Shown: one piece after another, positions 34,036-41,817 of the stretch
How positions within the stretch are numbered: position 1 is the stretch's first letter
How the letters are laid out: the number at the start of each line of letters is the position of its first letter
From: Elusimicrobiota bacterium
GTDB taxonomy: Bacteria; Elusimicrobiota; Elusimicrobia; UBA1565
Assembly (NCBI GenBank): GCA_041660925.1
Contig: JBAZVI010000007.1
Span: forward strand, 186,001 to 250,000
DNA length: 64,000 bases
Reading direction: 5' to 3'
The notes under the pieces: model-generated
Database searches by the model: none
What the model was told of the DNA's origin: nothing
What the model saw: only the letters and a program-made list of their open reading frames with translations
Program-made: the position numbers and the translations under genes

Positions 34036-35292
34036 CTAGTCCCCCAAAGTGCGGCCCAGGGCCTTTTCCCAGACGGCCAGGGCGTTCCACGCGTTCAACC
34101 TCGCCTGCAGCGCCTGGCGCTCGGAGGAGACGCGGTCGGTGACGATGAGCTCCCAGTTGTCGTAGCTGAGCAGGCCGCTCGCGTAGCGCACGTCGGCCTC
34201 GTCGTTGCGCTGGCGGGAGGCCTCCAGCAGCGCCGCCTGCACGCCCACCTGCTCGAGCGCTCCCGCGTAATCGGCCCAGGCGCCCTCGATCTCCGCGACC
34301 GCCGCGTTGCGGGCCGCGCGCAGGGCCTGCGTCGACTTCTCCAGCGACCTCTGCGCCGAGGAGACCGAGAAGAAGGCGGCGGTCGGTCCTCCGCCGAAGA
34401 CGGGGATGCTGAGCGTCCCCGAGAAGCTCCAGTTGTAGCGCGAGGCCGGGAACTCGTCGCGGCCGCTGCGCGAGCGCGCGTAGCTGGCGGAGACGCTGGG
34501 CCAGAGCGCGCTGCGCGACTGCGCGAGCGCCGCCTCCGCCGAGCGCACGGAGGCCTCCTGGAGCGCCACATCGGGACGGCCGGAGAGCAGGGACCGGGCG
34601 TCGCGCGGGTACTCGGGGAGCCCCTGGACGTCGAGCGTCCCGGTGACCGCCACCGCGTCGAAGGCGTCGCGACCGAGCTGGCGGTCGAGGACCTTCTGCG
34701 CCACCCCGAGGTCGCGCAGCGCCTGCGAGAGCTGTGCGTCGGCCTGCAGGGACTCGGCCTTCGCGCGCAGCATGTTCCCCTTCGACTCGCGGCCGGAGTC
34801 GTAGCGGAGGCTCACCAGCCGCGCGTTACGTTCACGAAGGCCTCGGATGACCCGGGAGACCTCGACGCTCTGCTGCTGATAGAGGAGCTGGCCGAAGGCC
34901 CGGCGCAGGTCGCTGAGCAGGTTCGCCCCGGCCTGGCGCAGGCCGGCCTCGGAGGAGGCGAGCGCGGCGGAAGCCGAGCGCACTCGGGCGATGTCGGAAG
35001 CGCTGAGCAGGTTCATGCTGAGCGAGGCCTGCGCCCCCCAGCGGGAAGAGCCGTCCGAGCCCTTGGAGTCGCCGTAGGAGTTCGAGAGGCTCAGCTGGGG
35101 GAGCAGGCCGTTGTAGCTTCCGTAGTAGGTCGCGCGGCTTGCCTCGAGCGCGCGCCGGGAGGCGGCGAGGTCCGGGTTCTCGCGCAGCGCGGCCGCGACG
35201 CAGTCCTTCCACTCCAGCGCGAGCGAGGCCTGCGCGGCGCGCACGGAGGGCGCGAGGAGCGAGAGGACGCAGAACAGCGCGGCGCTCGTCAT
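34036..35292 (-). CDS. TolC family outer-membrane efflux protein
   Basis: A 418-aa TolC-type channel. It has an export signal (MTSAALFCVLSLLAPSVRA) and two repeated OEP domains, each with a long helix: EWKDCVAAALRENPDLAASRRALEASRATYYGSYNGLLPQLSLS opens the first, and LLSGRPDVALQEASVRSAEAALAQSRSALWPSVSASYA the second. Both show the canonical NPDL/RPDV plus LLPQLS/LWPSVS pattern. It forms the trimeric exit duct for MacAB and overlaps the CpxP-like gene by 4 bp. Confidence 0.94.
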   Translation of the reverse strand: MTSAALFCVLSLLAPSVRAAQASLALEWKDCVAAALRENPDLAASRRALEASRATYYGSYNGLLPQLSLSNSYGDSKGSDGSSRWGAQASLSMNLLSASDIARVRSASAALASSEAGLRQAGANLLSDLRRAFGQLLYQQQSVEVSRVIRGLRERNARLVSLRYDSGRESKGNMLRAKAESLQADAQLSQALRDLGVAQKVLDRQLGRDAFDAVAVTGTLDVQGLPEYPRDARSLLSGRPDVALQEASVRSAEAALAQSRSALWPSVSASYARSRSGRDEFPASRYNWSFSGTLSIPVFGGGPTAAFFSVSSAQRSLEKSTQALRAARNAAVAEIEGAWADYAGALEQVGVQAALLEASRQRNDEADVRYASGLLSYDNWELIVTDRVSSERQALQARLNAWNALAVWEKALGRTLGD

Positions 35293-35726
35293 CGCGGGGG
35301 AAAGCCCTCGCGGTGCGGGCCGCGGTCGTCCTCCTCTCGGCCAGTGCCGCGGGGTCCGAAGGGGTCCCCGCGGCGCATGCGGCGCTCGCGGCGCGCGGCG
35401 AGCTCGTCGAAGCGGGCGAGCTGTTCGGGCCGCAGGACCTTCGCGAGCTCGGCGCGGACCTCGACGCGGATGACCTCGAAGCGGGCCTCGTTGTCCCGGC
35501 GCATCTTCTCGGCCTGGCCGCGGCGCGCCTCGAAGACGGCGCGCACGGCCTCCTGCTGCTCGGCGTCGAGCTTGAGCTCGCGCGAAAGATGATCGATCAT
35601 GCGCCCGGGCTCGGGCGGACGCATGAAGCGGTGGACCGCCGCGCGATGCCCCCAGGAGCCGAGCGCGGCGCCCAGGAGCAGGCCGAGGATGAACAAGGGG
35701 ATGGAATGGCGGCAGAAGAGCTTCAT
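35289..35726 (-). CDS. CpxP/Spy-like periplasmic stress sensor (LTXXQ type)
   Basis: A 145-aa protein with one N-terminal hydrophobic helix (IPLFILGLLLGAALGSW) and a long helical periplasmic domain rich in Arg/Glu (LKLDAEQQEAVRAVFEARRGQAEKMRRDNEARF...VLRPEQLARFDEL). This matches the periplasmic heavy-metal sensor/CpxP group, in which LxxEQ motifs occur twice (LDAEQQ, LRPEQL). Its place between the anti-sigma factor and TolC suggests that it reports envelope stress. The ATG overlaps the anti-sigma stop (ATGA). Confidence 0.85.
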   Translation of the reverse strand: MKLFCRHSIPLFILGLLLGAALGSWGHRAAVHRFMRPPEPGRMIDHLSRELKLDAEQQEAVRAVFEARRGQAEKMRRDNEARFEVIRVEVRAELAKVLRPEQLARFDELAARRERRMRRGDPFGPRGTGREEDDRGPHREGFPPR

Positions 35727-36166
35727 TTTCCCTCCAGCAGCTGACGGACCACGTCGATGGGCTCCCCGGACGGAGCGGCGGAGCCCGCGTCGGCGAGCAG
35801 CACGCCGGAGAGCGGGTCCGCCTGCGTCGAACTCAGGGGATAGAACGAGAAAAGAAGGGCGGCGAAGCTGAACCCGAGCGCCGGCATGAGCCAGCGGTAG
35901 TCGAGCGGCGCCTCCTCCCCGGCCTCCTCCTCGGGCAGCCGGGCCATGAGCCGACGCACGAAGACCTCGGTCTCGGCCGCCGCCGGTCGCGCCGGGACCT
36001 GGAAGAGCTTTCCGCGCAGGAGCGTCCACTCCCGGACCTCCTCGCGGCAGGAAGGGCACCCGGTGAGATGGGCCTCGACGGCGCTCCTCTCCGCTTCCGG
36101 GAGCTCGCCGTCCAGGTACTCCGAGAGCCGCGCCTTCAGATCGTCGTGTTCCATGGCCTTCCCCAT
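35723..36166 (-). CDS. Membrane anti-sigma factor with zinc-binding domain
   Basis: A 147-aa anti-sigma factor. The cytoplasmic N-terminus has the ZAS motif H33-xxx-C37-xx-C40 (EAHLTGCPSCREEV), followed by one membrane helix (WLMPALGFSFAALLFSFYPL, about 90-110) and a short periplasmic tail. Such proteins hold their cognate ECF sigma factor until an envelope signal arrives. The sigma gene ends 1 bp upstream. An internal ATG four codons later (36154) could also be used. Confidence 0.92.
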   Translation of the reverse strand: MGKAMEHDDLKARLSEYLDGELPEAERSAVEAHLTGCPSCREEVREWTLLRGKLFQVPARPAAAETEVFVRRLMARLPEEEAGEEAPLDYRWLMPALGFSFAALLFSFYPLSSTQADPLSGVLLADAGSAAPSGEPIDVVRQLLEGK

Positions 36167-36167
36167 T

Positions 36168-36743
36168 TTAGACGTTGTCCGGCTTCATGATGTGTCGCAG
36201 GGATTCACGCAGACTGGCCCGCGCGCGGCGCAGGCGCGCCTTGACCGCGTCCATGGAGCAGTCCAGCGTCCCCATGAGTTCCTTATATGAGAGTCCCTGC
36301 ACCTCGCGCAGGGTCAGGATGAGCCGGTACTCCTCGGGCAGCGCCGCCAGGACCCGCGCGGCGAGGTCGGCGTCCTCCAGCGGGTCCCGGGACGAGCCGC
36401 CCGCGAGGAGCGCCTCCACCCGCGGGGCCTCCGCCTCGAGCAGGGCGTCGAGCGAACTCTCGGCGCGGCGGGCGCGGCGCCGGCGCAGGTCGAGGCAGTG
36501 GTTGACGGCGATGCGGTGCAGCCAGGTCGTGAAGGCCGAGTCGGAGCGGAAATCGACGAGGGCGCCGTAGGCCTTGAGGAAGACCTCCTGCGCGGCGTCG
36601 TCGGCCGCGGTCCGGTCCCCGAGGACCGAGGCGCAGAGGCCCAGCACCGCCGCGTGGTGGCGGCGGACGAGCTCGGCGAAGTCCTCGCGGCATCCGGCGA
36701 GGACCCCACCGACGAGCTCCGCGTCGCGGGCGGCTTCTTTCAT
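36168..36743 (-). CDS. ECF-type RNA polymerase sigma factor
   Basis: A 191-aa group 4 sigma factor. Region 2 spans about residues 20-90 (LVRRHHAAVLGLCASVLGDRTAADDAAQEVFLKAYGAL, then FTTWLHRIAVNHCLDLRRRR), and region 4 about 125-180 (LPEEYRLILTLREVQGLSYKELMGTLDCSMDAVKARLRRARASLRESL). It heads the operon of anti-sigma, CpxP-like protein, TolC, MacA and MacB, and most likely controls it. TATCAT lies 9 nt before the ATG, so its own basal transcript may be leaderless. Confidence 0.95.
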   Translation of the reverse strand: MKEAARDAELVGGVLAGCREDFAELVRRHHAAVLGLCASVLGDRTAADDAAQEVFLKAYGALVDFRSDSAFTTWLHRIAVNHCLDLRRRRARRAESSLDALLEAEAPRVEALLAGGSSRDPLEDADLAARVLAALPEEYRLILTLREVQGLSYKELMGTLDCSMDAVKARLRRARASLRESLRHIMKPDNV

Positions 36744-36752
36744 CTCAACGGC

Positions 36753-36758
36753 ATGATA
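36753..36758 (-). promoter_or_regulatory. -10 box of the ECF sigma / MacAB operon
   Basis: TATCAT on the minus strand, 9 nt before the sigma-factor ATG. It looks like a housekeeping -10; no ECF-type GAAC...GTC pair is obvious here. Confidence 0.4.
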
Positions 36759-36877
36759 GCAATGTCGCGCGCATGCCGTTCTTTAGACGCTCCCCGCGCC
36801 TCCCGTGTGTCGCCGGTTTGCATGCCTTCCTGCTATTTTGTGAAATGCCGGACGAGAGTACGCCGGAAGGAGAGCCC

Positions 36878-38299
36878 ATGCCCACGAAGAAGGACGCCCT
36901 GACCTACGAACGGAAGAACGGCTACGAGCGCATGACGCCCGCGGACCTGAAGCGGATGGAGGAGCTCTCCAAGGAGTACATGTCCTTCCTCGGGACCTGC
37001 AAGACCGAGCGGGAGGCCTACGAGGAGGCCGTGCGCCTCCTCGAGGCCGCCGACTTCGAGGACCTCGACGCCCTCCCGGCGGGCGCGACCCTCAAGGCGG
37101 GCGACAAAGTCTATCGCGGCGCCAACGGGAAGACCCTCTTCGCGGCGGTCCTCGGCAAACGGCCGCTCGAGAAGGGCCTGCACATCGTCGGCGGGCACAT
37201 CGACTCCCCCCGCATCGACGTCAAGCAGAACCCCCTCTACGAGAGCGGCGAGATGGCCCTGCTCGACACCCACTACTACGGCGGCATCAAGAAATACCAG
37301 TGGGTCTCGCTGCCGCTCGCGCTCCACGGCGTCTTCGTCAAGCCCGACGGCAAGAAGGTGTCCGTCCGCATCGGAGAGGACCCCGGCGACCCGGTCTTCT
37401 GCATCACGGACCTCCTCCCCCACATGGCCGCCGACCAGATGAAGAAGTCGCTCGCCGAGGGCATCGAGGGCGAGGGCCTCGACGTGCTCGTCGGCTCGGC
37501 CCCTTCGAAGGACAAGAAGGCCAAGGAGAAGATCAAGCACCGCGTTCTCGAGCTCCTCAAGGAGCGCTGCGGCGTCACGGAGCACGACTTCCTCTCGGCC
37601 GAGCTCGAGTTCGTCCCCGCGGGCCAGCCGCGCGAGGCGGGCTTCGACCGCTCGATGATCCTCGGCTACGGCCACGACGACCGTTCCTGCGCCTGGAGCG
37701 GCCTGAAGGCCCTGCTCGAGCTGGGGAAGACCCCTGAGTTCACCGCCTGCGCGCTGCTCGCGGACAAGGAGGAGATCGGTTCCTACGGGAACACCGGGAT
37801 GGAGTCCTCCTTCCTGGAGAACACGACGGCCGAGCTCATGTCCCGCGCCGAAGGCGGCTACGACGGACTCCGCCTGCGCCGAGCGCTGGCCAACTCCTGG
37901 GCGCTCTCGGCCGACGTCAACGCCCTCTTCGACCCGCTCTACCCCGGGGTCTCGGAGAAGAAGAACGCCGCCCTGCTCAACGGCGGCGTCATCATGACCA
38001 AGTTCACGGGTGCGCGCGGGAAGTCCGGCGCAAGCGACGCCCATGCGGAGATCGTCGCCGAGGTCCGCCGCATCTTCGACAAGGCCGGCGTGGTCTGGCA
38101 GGCGGCCGAGCTGGGCAAGGTCGACCAGGGCGGCGGCGGCACCATCGCCTTCCTGCTGGCGCGCTACGGGATGCAGGTGCTCGACTGCGGCGTGGGCGTG
38201 CTCGCGATGCACGCCCCCTGGGAGCTCATCGGCAAGCTCGACCTCCACATGGCCGTGAAGGCCTACAAGGCGTTCATGCTGGACGCCCGGAGGTCTTGA
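36878..38299 (+). CDS. M18 family aminopeptidase
   Basis: A 473-aa zinc aminopeptidase of the M18 (aspartyl aminopeptidase-like) family, removing N-terminal residues from peptides in the cytoplasm. GGHIDSPRIDVKQNPL holds metal ligand H107 and D109. GYGHDDRSCAW supplies the bridging Asp region, ADKEEIGSYGNTGMESSF the Glu pair, and LDCGVGVLAMHAPWEL the last His. The ATG at 36878 was chosen because GGAAGGAGA lies 6 nt upstream; an earlier in-frame ATG lacks support. The stop overlaps the asparaginase start (TGATG). Confidence 0.94.
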   Translation: MPTKKDALTYERKNGYERMTPADLKRMEELSKEYMSFLGTCKTEREAYEEAVRLLEAADFEDLDALPAGATLKAGDKVYRGANGKTLFAAVLGKRPLEKGLHIVGGHIDSPRIDVKQNPLYESGEMALLDTHYYGGIKKYQWVSLPLALHGVFVKPDGKKVSVRIGEDPGDPVFCITDLLPHMAADQMKKSLAEGIEGEGLDVLVGSAPSKDKKAKEKIKHRVLELLKERCGVTEHDFLSAELEFVPAGQPREAGFDRSMILGYGHDDRSCAWSGLKALLELGKTPEFTACALLADKEEIGSYGNTGMESSFLENTTAELMSRAEGGYDGLRLRRALANSWALSADVNALFDPLYPGVSEKKNAALLNGGVIMTKFTGARGKSGASDAHAEIVAEVRRIFDKAGVVWQAAELGKVDQGGGGTIAFLLARYGMQVLDCGVGVLAMHAPWELIGKLDLHMAVKAYKAFMLDARRS

Positions 38300-38787
38300 T
38301 GCGCCTGCGCGTCATCGTCACCGGCGGGACCTTCGACAAGGAGTACAACGAGCTCGACGGCTCTCTCTTCTTCCGCACGAGCCACCTCGGCGAGATGCTC
38401 AAGCTCGGCCGCTGCCGCATCCCGGTCAAGGTCCAGACGCTGCTGATGATCGACTCCCTCGAGATGACCGCCCGGCACCGCCGGAAGGTCCTCGACGCGG
38501 TCCAGAAATGTCCGGAGAAGAGGATCGTCGTCACCCACGGCACCGACACGATGGCGGAGACCGCCGCCGTGCTCGGGAAGTCCGTCCAGGGCAAGACGGT
38601 CGTCCTGACCGGCGCGATGGTCCCCTACAAGTTCGGCAGCTCGGACGGGATGTTCAACCTCGGCAGCGCGCTCTCCTTCGCCCAGAGCCTCCCCGCCGGG
38701 GTCTACGTCGCCATGAACGGCCGCTTCTTCCCCTGGGACGACGTCCGCAAGAACCGCAAGAAGGGCGAGTTTGAGTCCATAAGGTAG
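38299..38787 (+). CDS. Short asparaginase-domain protein
   Basis: A 162-aa protein equal to the N-terminal catalytic domain of type I/II asparaginases. VTGGTFDKEYNELDG (T11 as nucleophile equivalent) and VVTHGTDTMAETA (T82, D83) are the two active-site motifs, and LTGAMVPYKFGSSDG follows. The usual C-terminal domain, which completes the site in a partner subunit, is missing, as in a known group of half-length homologues. Activity is uncertain. It is coupled to the M18 aminopeptidase, suggesting peptide or amide breakdown. Confidence 0.85.
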   Translation: MRLRVIVTGGTFDKEYNELDGSLFFRTSHLGEMLKLGRCRIPVKVQTLLMIDSLEMTARHRRKVLDAVQKCPEKRIVVTHGTDTMAETAAVLGKSVQGKTVVLTGAMVPYKFGSSDGMFNLGSALSFAQSLPAGVYVAMNGRFFPWDDVRKNRKKGEFESIR

Positions 38788-38790
38788 ACG

Positions 38791-38839
38791 TTCTTCCCTA
38801 CTGCCTTCCCCCGCGGGGAAGGGCGGGGAAGGGGGCGAA
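38791..38839 (+). repeat. REP-like GC palindrome, copy R1
   Basis: It reads TTCTTCCCTACTGCC, then CCCCCGCGGGGAAGGGCGGG and GAAGGGGGCG. It starts 3 bp after the asparaginase stop and faces R2 (inverted) across a terminator. Confidence 0.6.
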
Positions 38840-38852
38840 CCCCCAAAAGAGG

Positions 38853-38881
38853 AAGGCCCGCTTTCGCGGGCCTTCTTCTTT
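38853..38881. terminator. Bidirectional terminator between asparaginase and ptb
   Basis: A 9-bp stem AAGGCCCGC / GCGGGCCTT with loop TTTC, followed by CTTCTTT. It lies between convergent genes and between two inverted REP-like elements. Confidence 0.8.
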
Positions 38882-38929
38882 CATTGCCCCCACCCTGCCC
38901 TCCCCGTGGGGGAGGACAGTAAGGAAGGG
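38882..38929 (-). repeat. REP-like GC palindrome, copy R2
   Basis: Read on the minus strand: CCTTCCTTACTGTCC, then CCCCACGGGGAGGGCAGGG and GGGGGCAATG. It matches R1 in inverted orientation and ends 1-2 bp from the ptb stop. Confidence 0.6.
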
Positions 38930-38930
38930 T

Positions 38931-39857
38931 TTACGCCCTGACCTTCTGGTCTTTCATGAACGAGGCCAAGGCGATCGAGTAGGCCTTCGTCTGCGGCGGG
39001 TCGGTGCGCGAGGGAAGGATGACCGGCACGCTCGCCCCGGCCACCAGGGCCGCGGACTTCATCCCCTCGGCGAAGTAGGTGATGCTCTTGTAGACGGGGT
39101 TCGCCGCGTCGAGGTCGGGCAGGACGATGGCGTCCACGTCGCCCGGGACCAGGCCGCCCTTGATGCCCTTCTCGTCGGCCAGCTTGCGGTCGAAGGAGAT
39201 GTAGATGTCGTAGGGTCCCTCGACGATCGCGTTCGTGATGCGGCCGTCCTCGCTCATCTTCTTGAGCTCGGCGGCGTCCACGGTGCTCTGGACCTTGGGA
39301 TTGACCTTCTCGATGGGGCAGACGATGGAGATCTTCGGCTTCTCCACGCCGAGCTGGCGCAGGATGTTGACCGTGTTCTGCACGATCTTGCGCTTGTGCT
39401 CGAGGTCGGGGGAGATGAGGATGGCGGCGTCGGTGACCGCGAAGAGCTTCTTGTAGTGGGAGGTCTCGAAGAGCACGAAGTGGCTGAGCGTCGTGCCCGG
39501 CTCCACCATGCCGGCGTCCTTGGCGAGGATGGCCTTCAGGTAGAGCGCGGTGTCCACGAGGCCCTTCACGAGGAAGTCGCCCTTGCCCTCTTTGACGAAC
39601 TTCACGGCGAGCTTGCACATCTCGGCGGCGTCCTTGCAGTCGACGAGCTCGAACTTCTTGAGGTCGAGGCCGACCTTCGCGGTGATGTCGCGGATCTGCG
39701 CGGTGTCGCCGATGAGGATCCCGCCCGAGATGAGGCCGTTGTCGTCGGCGATCTTGCAGGCCTCCATCGCCTCGGGGTTGTTCGCCCCGGGGACGACGAT
39801 GCGGTTGGACTTGCCCTTCACCATCCGCATCAACTCGTCCATGTTCTTAAATTTCAT
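38931..39857 (-). CDS. ptb: Phosphate butyryltransferase-type acyltransferase
   Basis: A 308-aa phosphotransacylase of the PTA/PTB family, exchanging CoA for phosphate on butyryl-CoA or a related acyl-CoA. SNRIVVPGANNPEAMEAC is the N-terminal family motif, and SDLEH-type residues appear in ILISPDLEHKRKIVQN. AFVEGPxxxD appears here as AIVEGPYDIYISFD, and LVAGASVPVILPSRTD closes the active site. Its length and gene order (butyrate kinase 16 bp upstream) favour Ptb over acetyl-specific Pta. It works with the kinase to make ATP. Confidence 0.92.
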   Translation of the reverse strand: MKFKNMDELMRMVKGKSNRIVVPGANNPEAMEACKIADDNGLISGGILIGDTAQIRDITAKVGLDLKKFELVDCKDAAEMCKLAVKFVKEGKGDFLVKGLVDTALYLKAILAKDAGMVEPGTTLSHFVLFETSHYKKLFAVTDAAILISPDLEHKRKIVQNTVNILRQLGVEKPKISIVCPIEKVNPKVQSTVDAAELKKMSEDGRITNAIVEGPYDIYISFDRKLADEKGIKGGLVPGDVDAIVLPDLDAANPVYKSITYFAEGMKSAALVAGASVPVILPSRTDPPQTKAYSIALASFMKDQKVRA

Positions 39858-39873
39858 GCTTTTCTCTCCTTGG

Positions 39874-40992
39874 TCAATAATCGCGGATGCTGCCCGGCTC
39901 CTTCAGCGCGCGAACGGCCGCGTCGCGCAGCGCGCGCATCTCGTCGCCGCCGGGGAAGAGCATCAGGGGAGCGATCCACGACACGCTCTCCCGGATGAAC
40001 GGGACGATGAAGTCCTCGTCGTAGACGATGCCGCCCGACAGGACGACCGCGTCCACCTTCCCCTTGAGCACCGCGGCCATGGCCGCGATCTCCTTCGAGA
40101 TCTGGTAGGCCATCGCGAGCAGGCACTCCTTCGCCTTCTCCGGCGTGACCTTGGACTTGTCGAGCCCCGCCTTCTCCGGCACGGGCTCGCCCTTGATGTA
40201 TTTCTTCAAAGCGACGATGTCGGCCGTCCCGGTATAGGCGACGAGGCCGCCGCGGCCCTTGATCTTGAGCTTCATCTCGGCGACGGGGATCTTCCCCGCG
40301 TAGCAGAGCTTCGCGAGCCCGCCCGTCGGCACTCCGCCGGAACGCTGGGGCGTGAAAGGGCCGTCGCCGTCGAGGGCGTTGTTGACGTCCACGACCCGGC
40401 CGCCCAGGTGGGCCCCGACCGAGACGCCGCCGCCGCCGTGCAGGACGACGAGACGGCAGTCCTCGTACTTCCGGCCGAGCTTCTCCGCGGCCAGGCGGGC
40501 CACGCGCTTCTGGTTCAAGGCGTGGAAGATGGAGATGCGCGGGTTCTCCGGCATGCCGGAGTAGCGGGCCAGCGGTCCGAGCTCGTCGACGACCACGGGG
40601 TCGGCGATGAAGGAGGGGATCTTGAGCGGTTCGGCGACCTCGTGGGCGATGAGCCCGCCGAGGTTCGAGGCGTGGTCGCCCAGGACGCCCTCGCGCAGGT
40701 CCGCCAGGAGCTTCTCCTCGACGCGGAAGACTCCGCTCGGAACGGGCTTGATGAGCCCGCCGCGGCCGACGACCGCGCTCAGCTCCGTGAGGGCGATCCC
40801 CTTCTCCTTGAGGGTCTTCACCACCAGATCGCGCCGGAAGTGGAACTGCGCGGTGATCTTCTCACCCTCGAAGGGTTTGAGGTCCTCGGAGGAGTAGCGG
40901 ACGACGGTGTGGAACACCTCTTCGTCGCCGCGGAAGAACGCGATCTCATCGGAAGTGGAGCCGGGATTGATGACGAGGACGTTGCAGGACAT
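39874..40992 (-). CDS. buk: Butyrate kinase-type acyl kinase
   Basis: A 372-aa ASKHA-fold kinase that transfers phosphate from an acyl phosphate to ADP. VLVINPGSTSDEIAFFRGDEEVF is the phosphate-1 motif, VVGRGGLIKPVPSGVFRV is typical of butyrate kinases, VVLHGGGGVSVGAH is the phosphate-2 motif and VVLSGGIVYDEDF the adenosine motif. ATG 40992 (MSCNVLV) was chosen; TATACT lies 9 nt upstream. With ptb it gives substrate-level ATP from butyryl- or branched acyl-CoA. Confidence 0.94.
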   Translation of the reverse strand: MSCNVLVINPGSTSDEIAFFRGDEEVFHTVVRYSSEDLKPFEGEKITAQFHFRRDLVVKTLKEKGIALTELSAVVGRGGLIKPVPSGVFRVEEKLLADLREGVLGDHASNLGGLIAHEVAEPLKIPSFIADPVVVDELGPLARYSGMPENPRISIFHALNQKRVARLAAEKLGRKYEDCRLVVLHGGGGVSVGAHLGGRVVDVNNALDGDGPFTPQRSGGVPTGGLAKLCYAGKIPVAEMKLKIKGRGGLVAYTGTADIVALKKYIKGEPVPEKAGLDKSKVTPEKAKECLLAMAYQISKEIAAMAAVLKGKVDAVVLSGGIVYDEDFIVPFIRESVSWIAPLMLFPGGDEMRALRDAAVRALKEPGSIRDY

Positions 40993-40995
40993 GAC

Positions 40996-41023
40996 TTGCT
41001 CAGTATAGCAAATCATCTATAAT
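40996..41023 (+). promoter_or_regulatory. Promoter of the yceI-like gene
   Basis: TTGCTC (40996-41001), 16 bp, TATAAT (41018-41023). This is one of the best plus-strand promoters here. It overlaps the divergent buk promoter. Confidence 0.6.
41002..41007 (-). promoter_or_regulatory. -10 box of buk-ptb
   Basis: TATACT on the minus strand, 9 nt before the buk ATG. It lies within the spacer of the yceI promoter, so the two may exclude each other. Confidence 0.45.
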
Positions 41024-41061
41024 CGCCCGGAACGGCGCTCCCGGGCGCCCTTGGAGGAATC

Positions 41062-41697
41062 ATGAAGAACCTGACGCTCGTCCTGTTCTCCTCGCTCCTG
41101 CTCTCCGCCGCGCTCCACGCAGCGCCGCCCTCGGCCAAGCCGGCTGCAAAGCCCGCGCCCGCCGCCGCGGTCGTCTACGACATCGACCCCCAGCACAGCA
41201 GCGTCGGCTTCTCCGTCCGCCACATGACCGTGAGCAAGGTCCGCGGACGCTTCACCCAGTTCACCGGCGACTTCGTCTACCTCAAGGGCAAGCCCGCGCT
41301 CTGGAAGGCCCAGGCCGCCATCGACACCATGAGCGTCGACACCGACATCGAGGCGCGCGACAAGCACCTGCGCTCGGCCGACTTCTTCAACTGCGACAAG
41401 TTCCCGCAGATGGTCTTCAAGAGCACGAAGGCGACGGACCTCAAGGGCGAGAAGGCGAAGCTCCACGGCGAGCTCACCCTCCTCGGCGTCACCAAGCCCG
41501 TCGTCCTCGACCTCGAGATCGGCGGCGAAGCGAAGGACCCCTGGGGCGGCGAGCGAGCCGGCTTCTCGGCGCACGGGAAGATCAACCGAAAGGACTTCGG
41601 GATGGTCTGGAACAAGACCCTCGACGCCGGCGGCGTCATGGTCGGCGAGGACGTCGAGCTCTTCCTCGAGGTCGAAGGCGTCCGCCGCAAGAGCTGA
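41062..41697 (+). CDS. YceI family periplasmic lipid-binding protein
   Basis: A 211-aa exported lipocalin-like protein. A signal peptide (cut near LLSAALHA) and a short Ala/Pro/Lys linker precede the YceI domain: YDIDPQHSSVGFSVRHMTVSKVRGRFTQF is the signature, and later GELTLLGVTKPVVLDLE and SAHGKINRKDFGMVWN are also typical. Members bind isoprenoids or amphiphiles in the periplasm. GGAGG lies 6 nt before the ATG, and a promoter with a 30-nt leader is visible, so this gene has a normal leadered mRNA. Confidence 0.95.
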   Translation: MKNLTLVLFSSLLLSAALHAAPPSAKPAAKPAPAAAVVYDIDPQHSSVGFSVRHMTVSKVRGRFTQFTGDFVYLKGKPALWKAQAAIDTMSVDTDIEARDKHLRSADFFNCDKFPQMVFKSTKATDLKGEKAKLHGELTLLGVTKPVVLDLEIGGEAKDPWGGERAGFSAHGKINRKDFGMVWNKTLDAGGVMVGEDVELFLEVEGVRRKS

Positions 41698-41716
41698 TCC
41701 GCCCTTCCACCGACGC

Positions 41717-41748
41717 GAAGGCCGCCCCTTCGGGGCGGCCTTCCTTTA
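41717..41748 (+). terminator. Terminator after the yceI-like gene
   Basis: A perfect 12-bp stem GAAGGCCGCCCC / GGGGCGGCCTTC around a TTC loop (the UUCG tetraloop form is also possible), followed by CTTTATA. Confidence 0.85.
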
Positions 41749-41817
41749 TAGGTGCGGACGCACCGGACCCTTGACGGACGCGTGAGGAGGAGGCAAACTT
41801 CTGGGGTGCGATCCCCC

